Shown in pieces: positions 44,384 through 55,386 of a stretch of DNA of 64,000 nucleotides. Within the stretch, counting starts at the first letter, position 1. Each line of letters starts with the position of its first letter. Source of the stretch: Golubevia sp. BC0850 (Eukaryota; Basidiomycota; Exobasidiomycetes; Golubeviales; Golubeviaceae); the NCBI GenBank assembly GCA_012976225.1, contig JAAVVG010000045.1:1-64000 (forward strand), given 5' to 3'. The notes below the pieces were generated by a model. It had not been told where the DNA came from and made no database searches. It saw only the letters and a list, made by a program, of their open reading frames with translations. The position numbers and the translations under genes are program-made.

Positions 44384-46804
44384 ATGGTCGATCCAATCAA
44401 GAGCCTTCCTTCAGAGATGATCTGCAATCTCTTCTCCCGCCAAACAACTCCTCAAATCGCAAGATGCACTGCCGTCTGCGCTGATTAACAGATACATAGA
44501 TTAATAAAGTTTAGATGATACCAAGCTCAAGCAGTCATTCAGCGAGGAAGAGATTATCCAACTGGTTCAACGTCTAGCTTGGCTCTCCTCTCATCCAAAC
44601 AAGGAGATTCATTTAGACCCAACCTCCTTTGGAAAAAGCTCCTCAATCCTAGTCTGCATGATGAAGGAGACCCATCCTAGGGAACTCTAATGGAAGCTAC
44701 TTCGAGGACGTTCGAACATCTGATCGAAGGGCTCTGTGCAGCAAGTGAAGGCAAGATCAGAAAGTTCTCTGTTCAAGCCGAACCGGGATCTTCTGCGTAT
44801 ACTCCTCAAAGTCAACGTCATCTAATCCAAGTCGTCCTGGAAGGTGCTTTATTACTGCAGGAGCTGACCGAGGATTTGAGAGAGGTCAGCTTCCAAATCC
44901 TCGGTCAGCTTCAACATTCCCTTTCCAATCTCAGTAGTCACCGAAGGCAAAAATGCCCTAAAGCTCTCTGTAATAGATGGAAGAAAGTTCTCTGCGATCG
45001 ATACTGCTGGTTATTTCACATGGGATTCGCTTGAATGCAAGAACTTCATCGCAAAGATGAGTAAGTTCACTGGAGGTAGCTTGTCGAAGCTCAGTCTCCG
45101 CATTGAACATCTCATTAATCCGGAATCAGAAGATCAGGAGTTGGAAGAAGAATTATAAGATCTAGTGGAGCTTGTGGAAGAGTTTGAAGCTTCAAAGGAG
45201 ACTCTAGAGGATCTTCGACTCAGTATCCTGATCAGTGCTCATAGTGATGGGCTTCCAAGACTAGTCGCCACTTGCTCAAACCTTCATACTCTTCATCTCA
45301 AGTTCCACAAAGCATATCTTGAGGAGGAAGGATCAGAAGACGTGGTGATAACACTTGCAAGCCAAGCACCTATCTCTCTTCTGAAGGTCCTCAAATTGGA
45401 TTTGACCGGAGTCGAGATCAGCTGTGAGCCAATGTCACTAGTCGACTGGATTGGAACAAGTCTAGAATCTCTGCATATTACGTTCGGATCACCCTACTCA
45501 TTCCCAAGCGTGTCATCAGAGGATCTCACATCAATTCTTAGGCGTAACACTTTACTCAAGTCCATCCACCTAGTAGCTTTTAATCCAGCAGAAAAACCAT
45601 CTCCAAGCAACATGAATCTAGCAAATCTTCAATCTCTCACGCTCGATGAAAGCAGCCTATCAACAATCGAAATCTTTTCAAGAGCTGAACTTCCTAGCCT
45701 GCAGACTCTGGAAATCAGTCAGGTCACCAGGAACGTAGATGATGATGGTGAAGAACAACAAGTAGTGTCAAATCTTATCCCAATCCTTCAAGGCTCATGT
45801 CAATCCCTGAAGAAACTCAAGGTGTGGGGACAGTTAGGAGTCTCTCGAGTCCGTTCGAGCTCCTTGATTCTTTCTCAGCTAGAAAGTCTTTCCATCTTCC
45901 TCAGTTCCTCCAGTTTGGTTAATCTGCTCAGTCAATTCAAGTTTCCAGACCTCAAGCATCTGTCCATTGAGTCCACTCGAATCGTAGCCGAATCTCTATC
46001 CAACTTGTTGCTTTCTTCCGGTCAATCTTTAGAGACGATAGACATGATAACGGGCCTAGATTGAGCGTTCATCGAAGGAGGCGATCAGAGCAGCTTATTC
46101 CTACCAATGAAGGAGTTTTGTCCTTTCCAAGCCTCAACGTTCTAAAGCTCTCACCAAAAGTCAGTTCCATCATCCACTTCTTTGTCAATGCTCGGTTTAG
46201 AAAGGTCTCGGAACTGTTCCTAGGTGATGCAAAAAGTACAAAAGAGGTCATTTCTATCATAAACTCTATATCTCCGTCATCAACAAGGCTCGGTTTGTGG
46301 AGTTGTGAAGGTGAAGACGAAGAAGAAGCAGATTTAGAGAAAAGAGCAAATACTTTTCCATCGTTAACAAGCCTTGACATTAATTCCTGCTCTCTATCAA
46401 TCAACAAACACTTTCTCCAAGATTGCCACTATCCTACGCTTTCAGACCTTGAAAGGAAAAGATACTCCTTCGTGGCCAGCACTCCCGATGTACCTATTAA
46501 TCAAATTCTAGATTTAATCAAAGCTTCCCCATAGACTTTACAGAAGTTGGTCTTGAGAACCAAGTTCGGGAAGGAGGAAAAAGAGATGGAGAAATTAGAA
46601 GTTCCGATCATCCTTCCAAGCCTTACGCATATGAGTCTGGGAAAGCTTGGATTCAACCATTCGGAATCTATGGCCAACAAATTCAGCTACCCTCCACTTT
46701 CAAGTTTGACTTCCATGCTCGAGGGAGAAGAATTGAATCAGCTTAACCTCCTCCTCAAGAAATCTGCCCCCAACCTCAAGAATCATGATCGCAGACATCA
46801 CTGA
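44384..46804 (+). pseudogene. F-box/LRR-like gene, relic C
   Basis: Begins MVDPIKSLPSEMICNLFSRQ with a clear F-box start, but the frame meets a TAA after TAVCAD where other copies read NW, and further stops follow within 50 bp. Fragments continue as LRR-like sequence: 44690-~44930, then a long open piece 45165-46064 (about 300 codons: LLKVLKLDLTGVEISCEPMS, LANLQSLTLDESSLSTIEIF, SQLESLSIFLSSSSLVNLLS), 46061-46534 in another frame and 46547-46804. At least six disruptions. The long LRR part is the best preserved of the three relics and shows repeats of roughly 24-28 residues. Whether the 300-codon piece is still expressed as a separate short protein is unknown. Confidence 0.7.
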
Positions 46805-47307
46805 GGCTCAAAAGCTTTACCATTAAAGTCGAGGGAGGAATAGGATAGGGAGGGCGCAGGAAAGGAGAGTCTGAAGAGAGCAACTTTGAGGTTGAAGGAT
46901 AGAAGGATGGAAAAAGGAGGGACTACGGTCATTGTTTTGAAAAACGTTGACAATTCATCCTTTTGTCTTCAAACCAGTTCATTTTAATTCAATGGAGAAA
47001 TGGCGGGCTAGGGATGTGACCTGAATTCTTGTGATAATTTGTAAAGTCCAAAGTGACATCGAGATTTTCGAGGATTTTGAATCAAGTTCTACTTCTCCGA
47101 GCTGTCTCTCAAAAGGCCCTCCAGTCTTGAAGTACGTTTCATTTTTCTGGCCTCTTGTCTTTGACTCCAGTCTTCTAGGCTCGATAGATTTCGAGTGCTA
47201 CAAAGTTCCCACCTTGTTATTTCAACGGAGTGGCAGCAAACGCCTCATTAAGATTCCATCACTTTCCATAAAATTACAGAAACAACCTCTTCTCTCCCCC
47301 ACCCCCC
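46805..47307. other. Spacer between F-box relic C and PML1
   Basis: About 500 bp. A plus-strand open frame starting at 47031 (EDFESSSTSPSCLSKGPPVL) might be further LRR-like debris, but the resemblance is too weak to call. The end overlaps the PML1 3' side. Confidence 0.35.
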
Positions 47308-48588
47308 TCACTTCTCTTCCAACAGAACATACTCCCTCTCACTAGCTCCCAGTTTGAAAGTATCTCCATTCTTCAATTCCCAATATCTGGAAGTTTCAAT
47401 CTCTTTCCCGTTGACTACGGTTCCATTTGAAGATTCCAAATCTATCAAATACGGTTTGGTGAATCTTTTGGAATCTCCAAATTCGTTTGTCGTTGTGATT
47501 GAACGGAATTGAAGGACTAGATGTTGTTTTGAAAGTGAAGGATGATCTACTGGAATGTCACAGACTGATCTGTCTCTGCCGAAGAGATAACAGGATTGAC
47601 GAGAGAGGTGGAATAGATCTGGAGAGGCGGAGAGGAGACAGAAACGGAGGGGTCAGAGGGGTAGCTTCTTTGTGCCAAAGAGTGGAAATCAGGAGAGGTT
47701 GAGAGACTGAAGAGCTATAAGATCATCTTCCAGAGGGATTAGATGGCAGAGCTGGACAAGATGGCATGCATTCAGATCCTCGCAGACTCGGAGCTCCCAC
47801 TCCCCTCTTCTCATAATTTATCTCGCTCCCAAGCTAATCATGCTGATTTAAAAGTCTGCTTTCTCGTGTGGTGTTCCCTCGTGCCAGCATCTTCCTCCTT
47901 CAAAGCTCAACTTCCACTCAGCAGAGATCTACTCACCAACTTCCTTCCCATCTTTAAAGACGTACAGTCTCCACTTCTTCTTAGGTAGCCTAGCTTCCGG
48001 AGGTTCATGATACTTCAATGCCACCCCATTCTTGCTATTACTAGCAGCAGCCAATAGACCTGAAGTACCAAAATCAGGTTCATCATCTACTTCCTCCGTC
48101 TGCTGCTGCTGAGGTTGCTCTTGCCTATTGCCACCCCATTCATTTGAGCTTGGATTTCTTTCGCTATTAGATCTATTAGATCTAGTACTTGAATCGTATC
48201 TCGCTCTTTCTTTCCTTCTGTCGGCTTCGAAATCTGGAGATCTAGAAGACCTCCTTCGATGAGGTGGTGGATCTCTTGTCCTTGTGTCCCTATCATCTCT
48301 ATCTCTATCTCTTCTGTCTCTGTCTGGGTAGCCACTATCTCTTTCTCTTGAGAATCCATTTCGATCTGAGTCTCGATCTCGATGTCGACTTGAGGAAGAT
48401 TTGGATGATCTATCTCTTTCTTCTGAATCCTCTTTTTGATCCCATCTTGACTTTGGCTTGGAAGTTGAGGCTGAGCTGGAGGAGTACTTGTCTCTTGGTC
48501 GATCTCTTGAATTGTTGGAAGAAGATCTGTGAGAATCTCTAGGAGAATAATCAGTCATTTGCAGACTGGATTCTGGATTGGAGCGCAT
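47308..48588 (-). CDS. PML1: FHA-domain splicing factor (Pml1/SNIP1, RES complex)
   Basis: Exons 48588-47937 and 47618-47308, intron 318 bp; 320 residues. The N-terminal half is rich in Arg, Asp and Ser (RDRDRDDRDTRTRD), as in metazoan SNIP1. Then comes KYHEPPEARLPKKKWRLYVF, the entry of the family, and the FHA domain: CYLFGRDRSVCDIPVDHPSL (phosphopeptide-binding GR and S..H), SKQHLVLQFR, DLESSNGTVVNG and GDTFKLGASEREYVLL. In yeast, Pml1, Bud13 and Snu17 form the RES complex needed for pre-mRNA splicing and retention. The start is the first ATG of the open frame (MRSNPESS); a later ATG (MTDYSPRD) is possible. Splice position K-E-V|D-L-F-H is supported by domain continuity. Confidence 0.88.
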
Positions 48589-48756
48589 GGCAAAGAATGA
48601 AGAAGTTGTTGGACTGTACAACTATCTCCATCGCATCCTTTGACCTTCTCACGTCTTTCGCTAATAGATCCACAACTGTTCACCTCTCTGTCAAATAGTT
48701 CAGGAAAGGAGTGTATTTGATAGATTACGTCTCTTCAGCAAAGCCTAATTCTTCAT

Positions 48757-50172
48757 TCATTCCGTCTTTTCTTTCATATCTCCTTCTCTCAAAACTCCTT
48801 CGATCCCACTCCTGACCCTAGGTAAGACGAAAACAAAAGCAATTGACAGAACTGGAAGTAGCAAGATTAGAAGATCCAATGCAGTCCCAGGGATCGCCCC
48901 AAAGTAGAAGTGTTCGAGCTTCAAATGTAAAGGAACTAGTAAATTTCCGGTGCACTTGAAATCTTCTTCCTTCTTCGCTCTACTTTGAGATTTGATTTGA
49001 GGCTTTGAATTTGGCATAGAGGCAGGCCTACTACTGGAAGCAGCGCTGGTAATGATTCCAGGACCTTCGACTGATCCAGCTTCTTTCAATTTAGCTTGTA
49101 TTTGAGAAGAAGCGCAACTTGGATGATAAGGTGGAACTAGTGGAGAGTAGAGATAGGAAGAAAGGAAATCTAAATACTTGAGGAGGAGATCCTTTGGAGA
49201 GGCGTAAAAGGAGCTTGATGAATTGAGGCTAGAGGATGATGAAGTAGGGATTCTGACTGAATGAGACTTAGCTGCTATATGAGCATAAACGACTGAGCAC
49301 TTCTTAGTCTCTGAGTTAGGCTTAACATCCGAGTCTGATTCAGGATTTGCTCTTGGAGTTGGCTCTGTATTGATCTTGGATTTGGACTTGGGCTCGACCA
49401 TGTGAGTTGGAGCTGGTCCTAGAAAAGTGGACTGACGGTCTTCTTCTGTCTGCCAGACTACGGAACCTAGCGAAAGCATAGAGGAGGGTGTATGAATTGA
49501 GATAGTGACGTCTATTGGGAACTGTGACGAGAAAGAAGATAGTTGGAGGTTCAGTCCAAGTTTGGTTCGGCCTGTCAAGATGAACCCACTCACATTAGCT
49601 GGCCAGACTACTCGTAGTTGATAGTTGTCCCTTAACAAGTCTTTGAGCTTGGACAGTAAACCATCTTTCTGAGGTGTAGGAGGAGGAGGAGGAGGCTGGA
49701 AGCCACCATCGTACAACTCGAGAGTGATCCAAGCTCCTTGACTGCTGGAGAAAGGATCGACTTCTTCTTGGTCTGCTTCTGCGGACGGGCCTTTGTGATC
49801 CTTCGCTACCAGGTTGTCTGATTCTTCCGGAGGTGCCGACAAAGAGAAGAGAGAGGGAGAGGTGGCGGAGAGTCGAAGCTTTGGCCTGGAGGACGAAGAA
49901 GAAATGCAGAGAAAAGACGAGGTGAGCTCGTTAAGCTGTTAGACACTGGATGGAATGAGCCCAACCAAATAGCAATGCTATCAGTCTGTTACTTACCAGT
50001 CTCTTGACAACTGAGCTGCAGCTCTCTCCGTCTCAGAGGCTTTCTTACCTCCGACTGCTTCTTCAGAAGTCTCCGGACATCGAAGGTGTTGGAAGTTTGC
50101 TAGCTCGACGTTGGCTCTAACTTGAAAGAGAAGTACGCTGATCAATAAGACTAGAACACAGAGTCTCAACAT
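48757..50172 (-). CDS. ER-type single-pass membrane protein, function unknown
   Basis: Exons 50172-49997 and 49885-48757; 434 residues. It begins with a signal peptide (MLRLCVLVLLISVLLFQVRA) followed by NVELANFQHLRCPE, has a mostly hydrophilic lumenal region with WITLELYDGGFQPPPPPP and LRVVWPANVSGFILTGR, a Ser/Lys-rich low-complexity part, and a C-terminal membrane helix (TALDLLILLLPVLSIAFVFV) with a short charged cytosolic end (GDMKEKTE). This type I layout is that of ER membrane proteins such as the GPI-mannosyltransferase accessory proteins, but I do not recognise a specific family motif. Same strand as PML1, 168 bp upstream of it. The signal-peptide exon was added because its GTAAGT donor and the CTCCAG acceptor restore frame (RDW|PKLRLS). 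Confidence 0.65.
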
Positions 50173-50829
50173 GACATGTCGATCCAATGATGTGTTAATA
50201 CAGAAAAGTTGCGCTTTCCTCTCTTTTGAGATGAAGCGATGAAGAACAAGGACACGTTCAGCAGTCAATGTTCGCGGCATCCCTTTCTCGAGATCAACAA
50301 CGATGAAAACATGAAAGAAGACGAAATAATTGCGCATTTAAAGAAGTGTAATGAAAAGGAAGCAGAGAGAATCTAGAAAGGGTTGTTGTTGAGCAGCTTT
50401 TGGCGAGAAAGAAACCGAGACAGAGAAAAAAAGTACAATTTGAAAAGCAAGGAACCCAAATTAGAACAAAAGAGAGAGAGAGAAAAGGTGAAAAAGATTG
50501 TGATGGTACTGTACTGTATTTACTGCGATGTATTGGGAAGCAAGAGAAAAGAGTCGTAATTTGACAGGCGTGGGGTTGGAGGAAGGTTGAAAGTCTTTAA
50601 ATCTGAAGTTGAGGTAAAGATTGAGAACTAGAGTGAGGTTTCCTTTCAATTTTGTTCTCTTCAAGTAGCTTTGTGATTTTCGTGAGGTGGAAGAGGGTTT
50701 TGATGAAGAAGGTGAAAGGTGACGAGTCTTCACGGAGGAGGGACTGAAAGGTAAGTGGGTATCTTTGAATTCTACAATCAGAAGAAGGCAGAGCTTACGA
50801 TTGTGAAGTTGGGAAAGAAAGAGAGAGTC
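50173..50829. other. Promoter of the ER-type gene and 3' flank of P1
   Basis: About 660 bp without a recognised gene. AGAGAGAGAGAGAAAAGG near 50470 is a purine-rich run. Confidence 0.4.
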
Positions 50830-53800
50830 TCAATTCGCTAGCCACATGTCTACGTTTTCGGCGTCTTGTTCTTGCCTTTCCCTCTCTATCCTCTCTCTGA
50901 TTTCCCTTTCTCTTTCAGTCTCGACCTGCTCCGGCGTATTTTGAGTCTCCACTTCTCCATTCGGTCGAGGGAAAGCTTCCTGTCGTAGTGGAGACGGATT
51001 GAAAGCAGAGGTGGAATTGGCATTGAGGTTGGTGTTGATGTTCGATGGGATTGATGACGTCGGACTTGAAGTACTGTTTGAGGCGACACTTCCCCAGTCT
51101 CGATCGTAGCTTGGAGGTAATTCATCCACATCATCTTCGTCGTCACTCTCAGGCTGAGGTAGCGAACCACCATCAGAATGAACGAGAACTCTTCTTGTTC
51201 TTCCATCTTGAGATTCGGTTTGAGTCATCATAGTTCCACTTATCGAGCTCTGATTCTCTGGGTTGAAGATAGTACTTCCGCCAACGAGAGATGCAGTTGG
51301 AGCGTAGGATTCAGCTGCACTTCCAAAGTGCTGATTCCTATGATGCTGACCAGGCAGGGATTGTGGATTGAGAGCTGGCGGCCAACTGAAAGCACTTGAG
51401 TTTGTCGGGACTGTTGAGTATCCTCCACTAGTCGTAGGTCCATTCCCACTCGAAGGAGAGATTGGAGAAGAGTTGAGAGAGGAAGGCTGATAGAAAGTCC
51501 CACCCCCATTCCAGGTTCCGGGCACAGACTCAGTTGTCTGGTGTCCAAGGCCTCCTCGAGCAGAAGAGGTCGAGCCTGACCCTGATCCAGATCCAGAGCC
51601 AGAGACCGTCGAGGAGCCTTGACCGGCAGCCGAGACGAAAGGCGAGACCGAGCTGAAGAGGAGGTAGGAGAAAACAGTTTGGCCGAAAGTCAGTCGAATG
51701 ATCGAAATTGAGCAAGTCGCTTTGCCACACTCCTTCTTGGCCTCTAGGACTACCCACTAGGTTTGGTTCACACCTCTCCTCCAACCTCTTCCACCTTCCC
51801 TATCCTCAGCATCCACGAACTTTGGTTCTTTCCACATGAGCTCTTCTCTCTTTCTCTGTTTTCTCTTTCTGTAGAAGAAACAAACGACCAAAGCAGCGAT
51901 GACCAGACCAACAGCTACAGCTCCACCAATGACACCTCCAATGATGGCTCCGTTGTTCTTCTTCTGAGAAGAATATTCAGAGATAGCTCCTTCGAGGTTA
52001 TAGAATCCGGCGATAGGATCTGAAGGGACTATCAAAGGAGTTTGAGTGTTGAATACTCCTGCCCTTCTCAACTCAGCAGCGCATCCGAGATTGGAGGAGT
52101 TCTTATTTGGAGCGATAGTGTAGACTGAGGAGGCACCACCACTTCCTCCAAAGTAGTTAGAATCCCCCATGACGATTTCTAGAAGCGTTCCGGCTGGGAA
52201 GGGGAGGAAGGTTCTGAAGGTGAAATCGGTAAAGTTGATTTGATTCAATCCTGCTGTGACACCGGGCACTAGATTGATGGACATCGGTGGACTTCCAAGA
52301 GGAAGATAAGTGAGAGTGAAAGGCGCTTGACCTTGAAGGGAGAAAAGGAGAAAGATTGAATGAGAAAACGAAGTTGGTCAATCGAGCCTCGTCTCTATTC
52401 GCAACTCACCTCGATGATCTTGAGATGAGAATTCGACCTCTTCGCATTCTTCGAAAGCTCCACCTTCGTTGTCGTCCACAATTTTGTCCTAATTGCAGGG
52501 TAGGAAAGAACGCAGGGTCAATAGAAATGGCGTAAGTTGAATGTATGCCTCCCAAATCCAAAGAGTTCAAGAGACTACTCGAGGAAAAAGCGTCTAGAGA
52601 ATGGCATGAATACTCACAATACCCCAATACCAGTTGTTGTTCTCGGTCCAGGGGTTGCAGCTCGAGGGGGCTCCATGAGAGGTTGTCATGGAAAGGACAC
52701 CGGCTGCGAGAGGTGGAGAATCAAAGAAAACGCGAAGGTATCATGATGAGCAAACCTTCTCAAGTCTCATACTTTGGGCAGAACGCTGGGATATGGCTCA
52801 AGGCTTCTTTAGGTCGAAGGTGGAGCAGAGATGTCATTCCAAGTCTCGTCCTTTTCCTTCTTCCCAAACTCTCAGATGTCTCCGAAAAGGATCCTATCAT
52901 CTGTTGATTCTCAAAATCTCTCCTCCTACTATCAGACAAATAGATCGACTCACAAGTATTCGCTCTGCCTTGACTATCCCCCACTCCCACCGAGAAAGAA
53001 TCAACCTGACCATTTGGATTTGGGACTGAATATTGGAAAGTCACCGAATCGTTGTTAGGGCCTGATCTTGGATAATCGGAATTGACTCTCCAGGTAGGTA
53101 CTGCGGAATAGTTCCCGACGATCCAAACCTAGAACGTTGAAGAGAGAGAGGTATATCCAATGGGGAGAGGTAGAGAGAGGGAGAGGAATCCCGAGGGTAG
53201 AGGATTGGTCAGTCTTCATGATTTATTTGATGTGCATTGAGCTATCTCGTTTGGATTGTTAATGAAGATTTTCTCTCGTTCGTGGCTGATCATTTGATCC
53301 ACTTGGACTCAGCATTTTCGAAACGAACTCCAGGAAGTGAAGGGCCAGGATGGAAGTGCTCCGACCCATTCCTTCCTCTTCTTCGCTCTCTTACTTCCCC
53401 GGAAGATCGATCAACAGTCTTTGAATAATTTCACATTCCCATGTGCGAGGAAGCCACTTCTGTTGCCAATTGACTCATCTGATTTTGCTGCGCCTGATCG
53501 AACCCCAATGCCTGTCCTTCTCTCTTTCACCATGCTCTCCATCTTAGACTACTCACAGTATAAGGGAAAGCATCATCTGAAACTGGGAAAGTAATATTCA
53601 GAGGAGTGCAGGCTCTAGGCAAAGAGAGAGTCATAGGTAAAGCCATGTCACTTGCTGCTGTTCCTGAAGATGAGGATGAGGCTTGACCATTCGCCATGAT
53701 GGTGGCTGATATAGTTAAAATCAAGAAGGTGTTGAATAGAGAGAAGGAAGAGGAGAGTATTTGACTTAAGATTGAAGTTGAAGATGAAACCTTTCGCCTT

Positions 53801-53898
53801 GAAACGAAAGGAGATCGAGCAGAGGTAGTAGAAGATGGAGAAGCGGATGAAGAACAGGTTGAAGGTGTGGCAGTACTACCTCCAAGGAAGTTCATCAT
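50830..53898 (-). CDS. P1: receptor-like single-pass membrane protein, tandem family
   Basis: Six exons: 53898-53557, 53128-52954, 52703-52618, 52488-52410, 52331-51758, 51652-50830; 692 residues. Parts in order: Ser-rich N-terminus with an internal hydrophobic signal (LFNTFLILTISATIMANG), ectodomain 1 (CTPLNITFPVSDDAFPYT; VWIVGNYSAVPTW; SVGVGDSQGRANT), ectodomain 2 (FEECEEVEFSSQDHRGQAPF; FRTFLPFPAGTLLEIVMGDS), transmembrane helix IIGGVIGGAVAVGLVIAALV, basic stop-transfer FFYRKRKQRKREE, and a ~275-residue cytoplasmic tail with VDELPPSYDRDW (PPxY) and a charged coiled end. The most diverged and longest copy; it has two extra introns in ectodomain 2 compared with P2-P4. Ectodomains resemble the two-fold beta-type surface domains seen in unnamed basidiomycete membrane proteins. 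Ligand and role unknown. Confidence 0.72.
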
Positions 53899-54699
53899 TC
53901 TCTCTGACGTTTGAATTGCCTTTGCCTTGTTGACAATCAATTGTCTGCTTCTTGAAGAAGTTCAAGACCGAACAGCACGGAAAAAAGGAAGATGAAGATG
54001 AAGATGAAGATGGATGAAAGAGGAAGTTCAGTCCAGCTGCCCAGATCAGCCAAGTCGGACCCAGTTCGGGGCGTGTAGACTCACCTCAAAGACGTTGGTT
54101 GGTAAGAGTAGAAGAAGAAAGGAAATTTATTACAGAAGAGAGAAAGAAGATGAAAGGGAAAGGAAAGAATCATCATCTTCTTGTGAATAATTGGCCATCT
54201 GCTGTCTCTCACAGTCACCCGAACACCTTAACATTTCTCTCCTTCCATCGCCGCTACTCTATCACCTCGCTAAGGAGTTCTAAGTAATCTAAGCCACGTT
54301 TTCCCTCCTAGCTCCTCGGTTTGATCACATCCGTGCTGCATTTCTGCCCGATTGATTAAAGTTGGGAGCCATATCGAGCCATGTGGCAGTATTGCTTTGA
54401 TCGAATCTGGCAGGAGAGCAGGACAGAACCAGAAAACGACAGCTGTCGGCGTTGAAGTTGATTTCTTCCTTCCGTTTAAAGCCAGAAGGAAAGAAAGGAG
54501 TTCTGGTCCAGAAAACTCAAGCGAAGTGATAGAGCGGATTGACAGAGGGGCGTTTGGAAGCCTGAGGGAGTGTCGACTCTCTTTTCTGAAACACCTAGCG
54601 TTTCGTGTCACTATGAAATTTTTCGATGAAAAAGAATGGATATTCCACTGACATTAAAACAAGACAGAGAGCGACTAATAGACCCAGGACAAAAGAGAA

Positions 54700-55380
54700 A
54701 AGAGGGAGTCGGGAGCTGGGGTGGGGGAGCAACGAGAGAGCAGCTTGATGAAAAGGGTACTAGGACTTGCAGGAGTGAAAGAGACCCAAAGAAAGATGAA
54801 AAGTTGGTACTTTGAAGTCCAAAAAGAAGAAACTAGAAACTGGTGAAGAGGAGACTGGGTTAATGTGGCTATGGCCGGGGACGTTTGGGTGTGGATGACT
54901 CAAGTTGGGGGTAAAGGGAGAAGAAAGGGGGGAATTGGTGCTTACAGAAAGAGGGACTGATTCTGCTTGGAGCCGTGGAAGAAAATTAGAAGGGAAGGAG
55001 CTAAAGATTGAGGGGAGAAACAGAGACTTCCATCCTTCTCGTTCTGATCAACCGCATGGTTAACAAGATGAAATAGAGCAACATTATATTGACTAAGACC
55101 ACAAGCTATAAATAGGTAACCCATTTGACTACATGTAGAATAAGCAATTACTCGTTTAAGATCATTTTGTAGTAGTCCTGTGCTAGCTGCAAAGAAAGCT
55201 TGATCCTCTTGTTTTCGAGCTTCTCGAATCTATTCAAGCTTTTGAGTTGACGTTCTTTTGTTGACTTTGATTTTGACTCTAATTGTGACCTTTCAGGCTT
55301 TCGTTTTGTGATGGTTGTTTTTCTAAGATTTGAAGGTGTTGAAGGAATCGTTCTTCTGAGACTGGACTTCCTTTCCCATG
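54700..55380. repeat. Duplicated 3' flank, copy beside P2
   Basis: Diverged counterpart of 59410-59940 beside P4. Landmarks in the same order: GGAGCTGGGGTG, GATGAAAAGGGTA, GTGGCTATGGCCG, CAGAAAGAGGG, GATTCTGCTTG, CTTCTCGTTCT. Shows that the tandem duplication included the 3' flank. Confidence 0.65.
55053..55200 (-). other. Nuclear copy of mitochondrial nad5 (NUMT)
   Basis: On the minus strand the sequence reads [20 protein letters not shown] then [20 protein letters not shown] and ALFHLVNHA. This is the highly conserved core of NADH dehydrogenase subunit 5 (fungal ND5: [19 protein letters not shown]). The reading is uninterrupted and AT-rich relative to its surroundings. Only about 49 codons are present, with no nad5 sequence before or after, so it is an inserted fragment and not a gene. 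The corresponding flank of P4 goes straight from TCTATGATTAACC to CTTAATCTTTT with no such insert. Confidence 0.85.
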
Positions 55381-55386
55381 TCCAGT

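Larger units (their letters stand above)
53899..55386. other. P1 upstream region and P2 3' flank
   Basis: About 1.5 kb. A (GATGAA)n run lies near 53990-54015. From roughly 54700 on, the sequence resembles the region downstream of P4 (about 59410-59890), sharing GTGGCTATGGCCG, GGACGTTT, TGATTCTGCTTG and CTTCTCGTTCT landmarks. The NUMT at 55053-55200 interrupts this homology. Confidence 0.55.

Noticed and set aside
47031-47345. 104-codon open frame that might be LRR debris or a gene.
   Set aside because: Leucine spacing is not convincing and it overlaps the PML1 3' end.
54942-55124. 60-codon open frame as a small membrane protein gene.
   Set aside because: Its conserved part is the nad5 fragment and the rest is flank; it is an inserted organelle fragment, not a gene.
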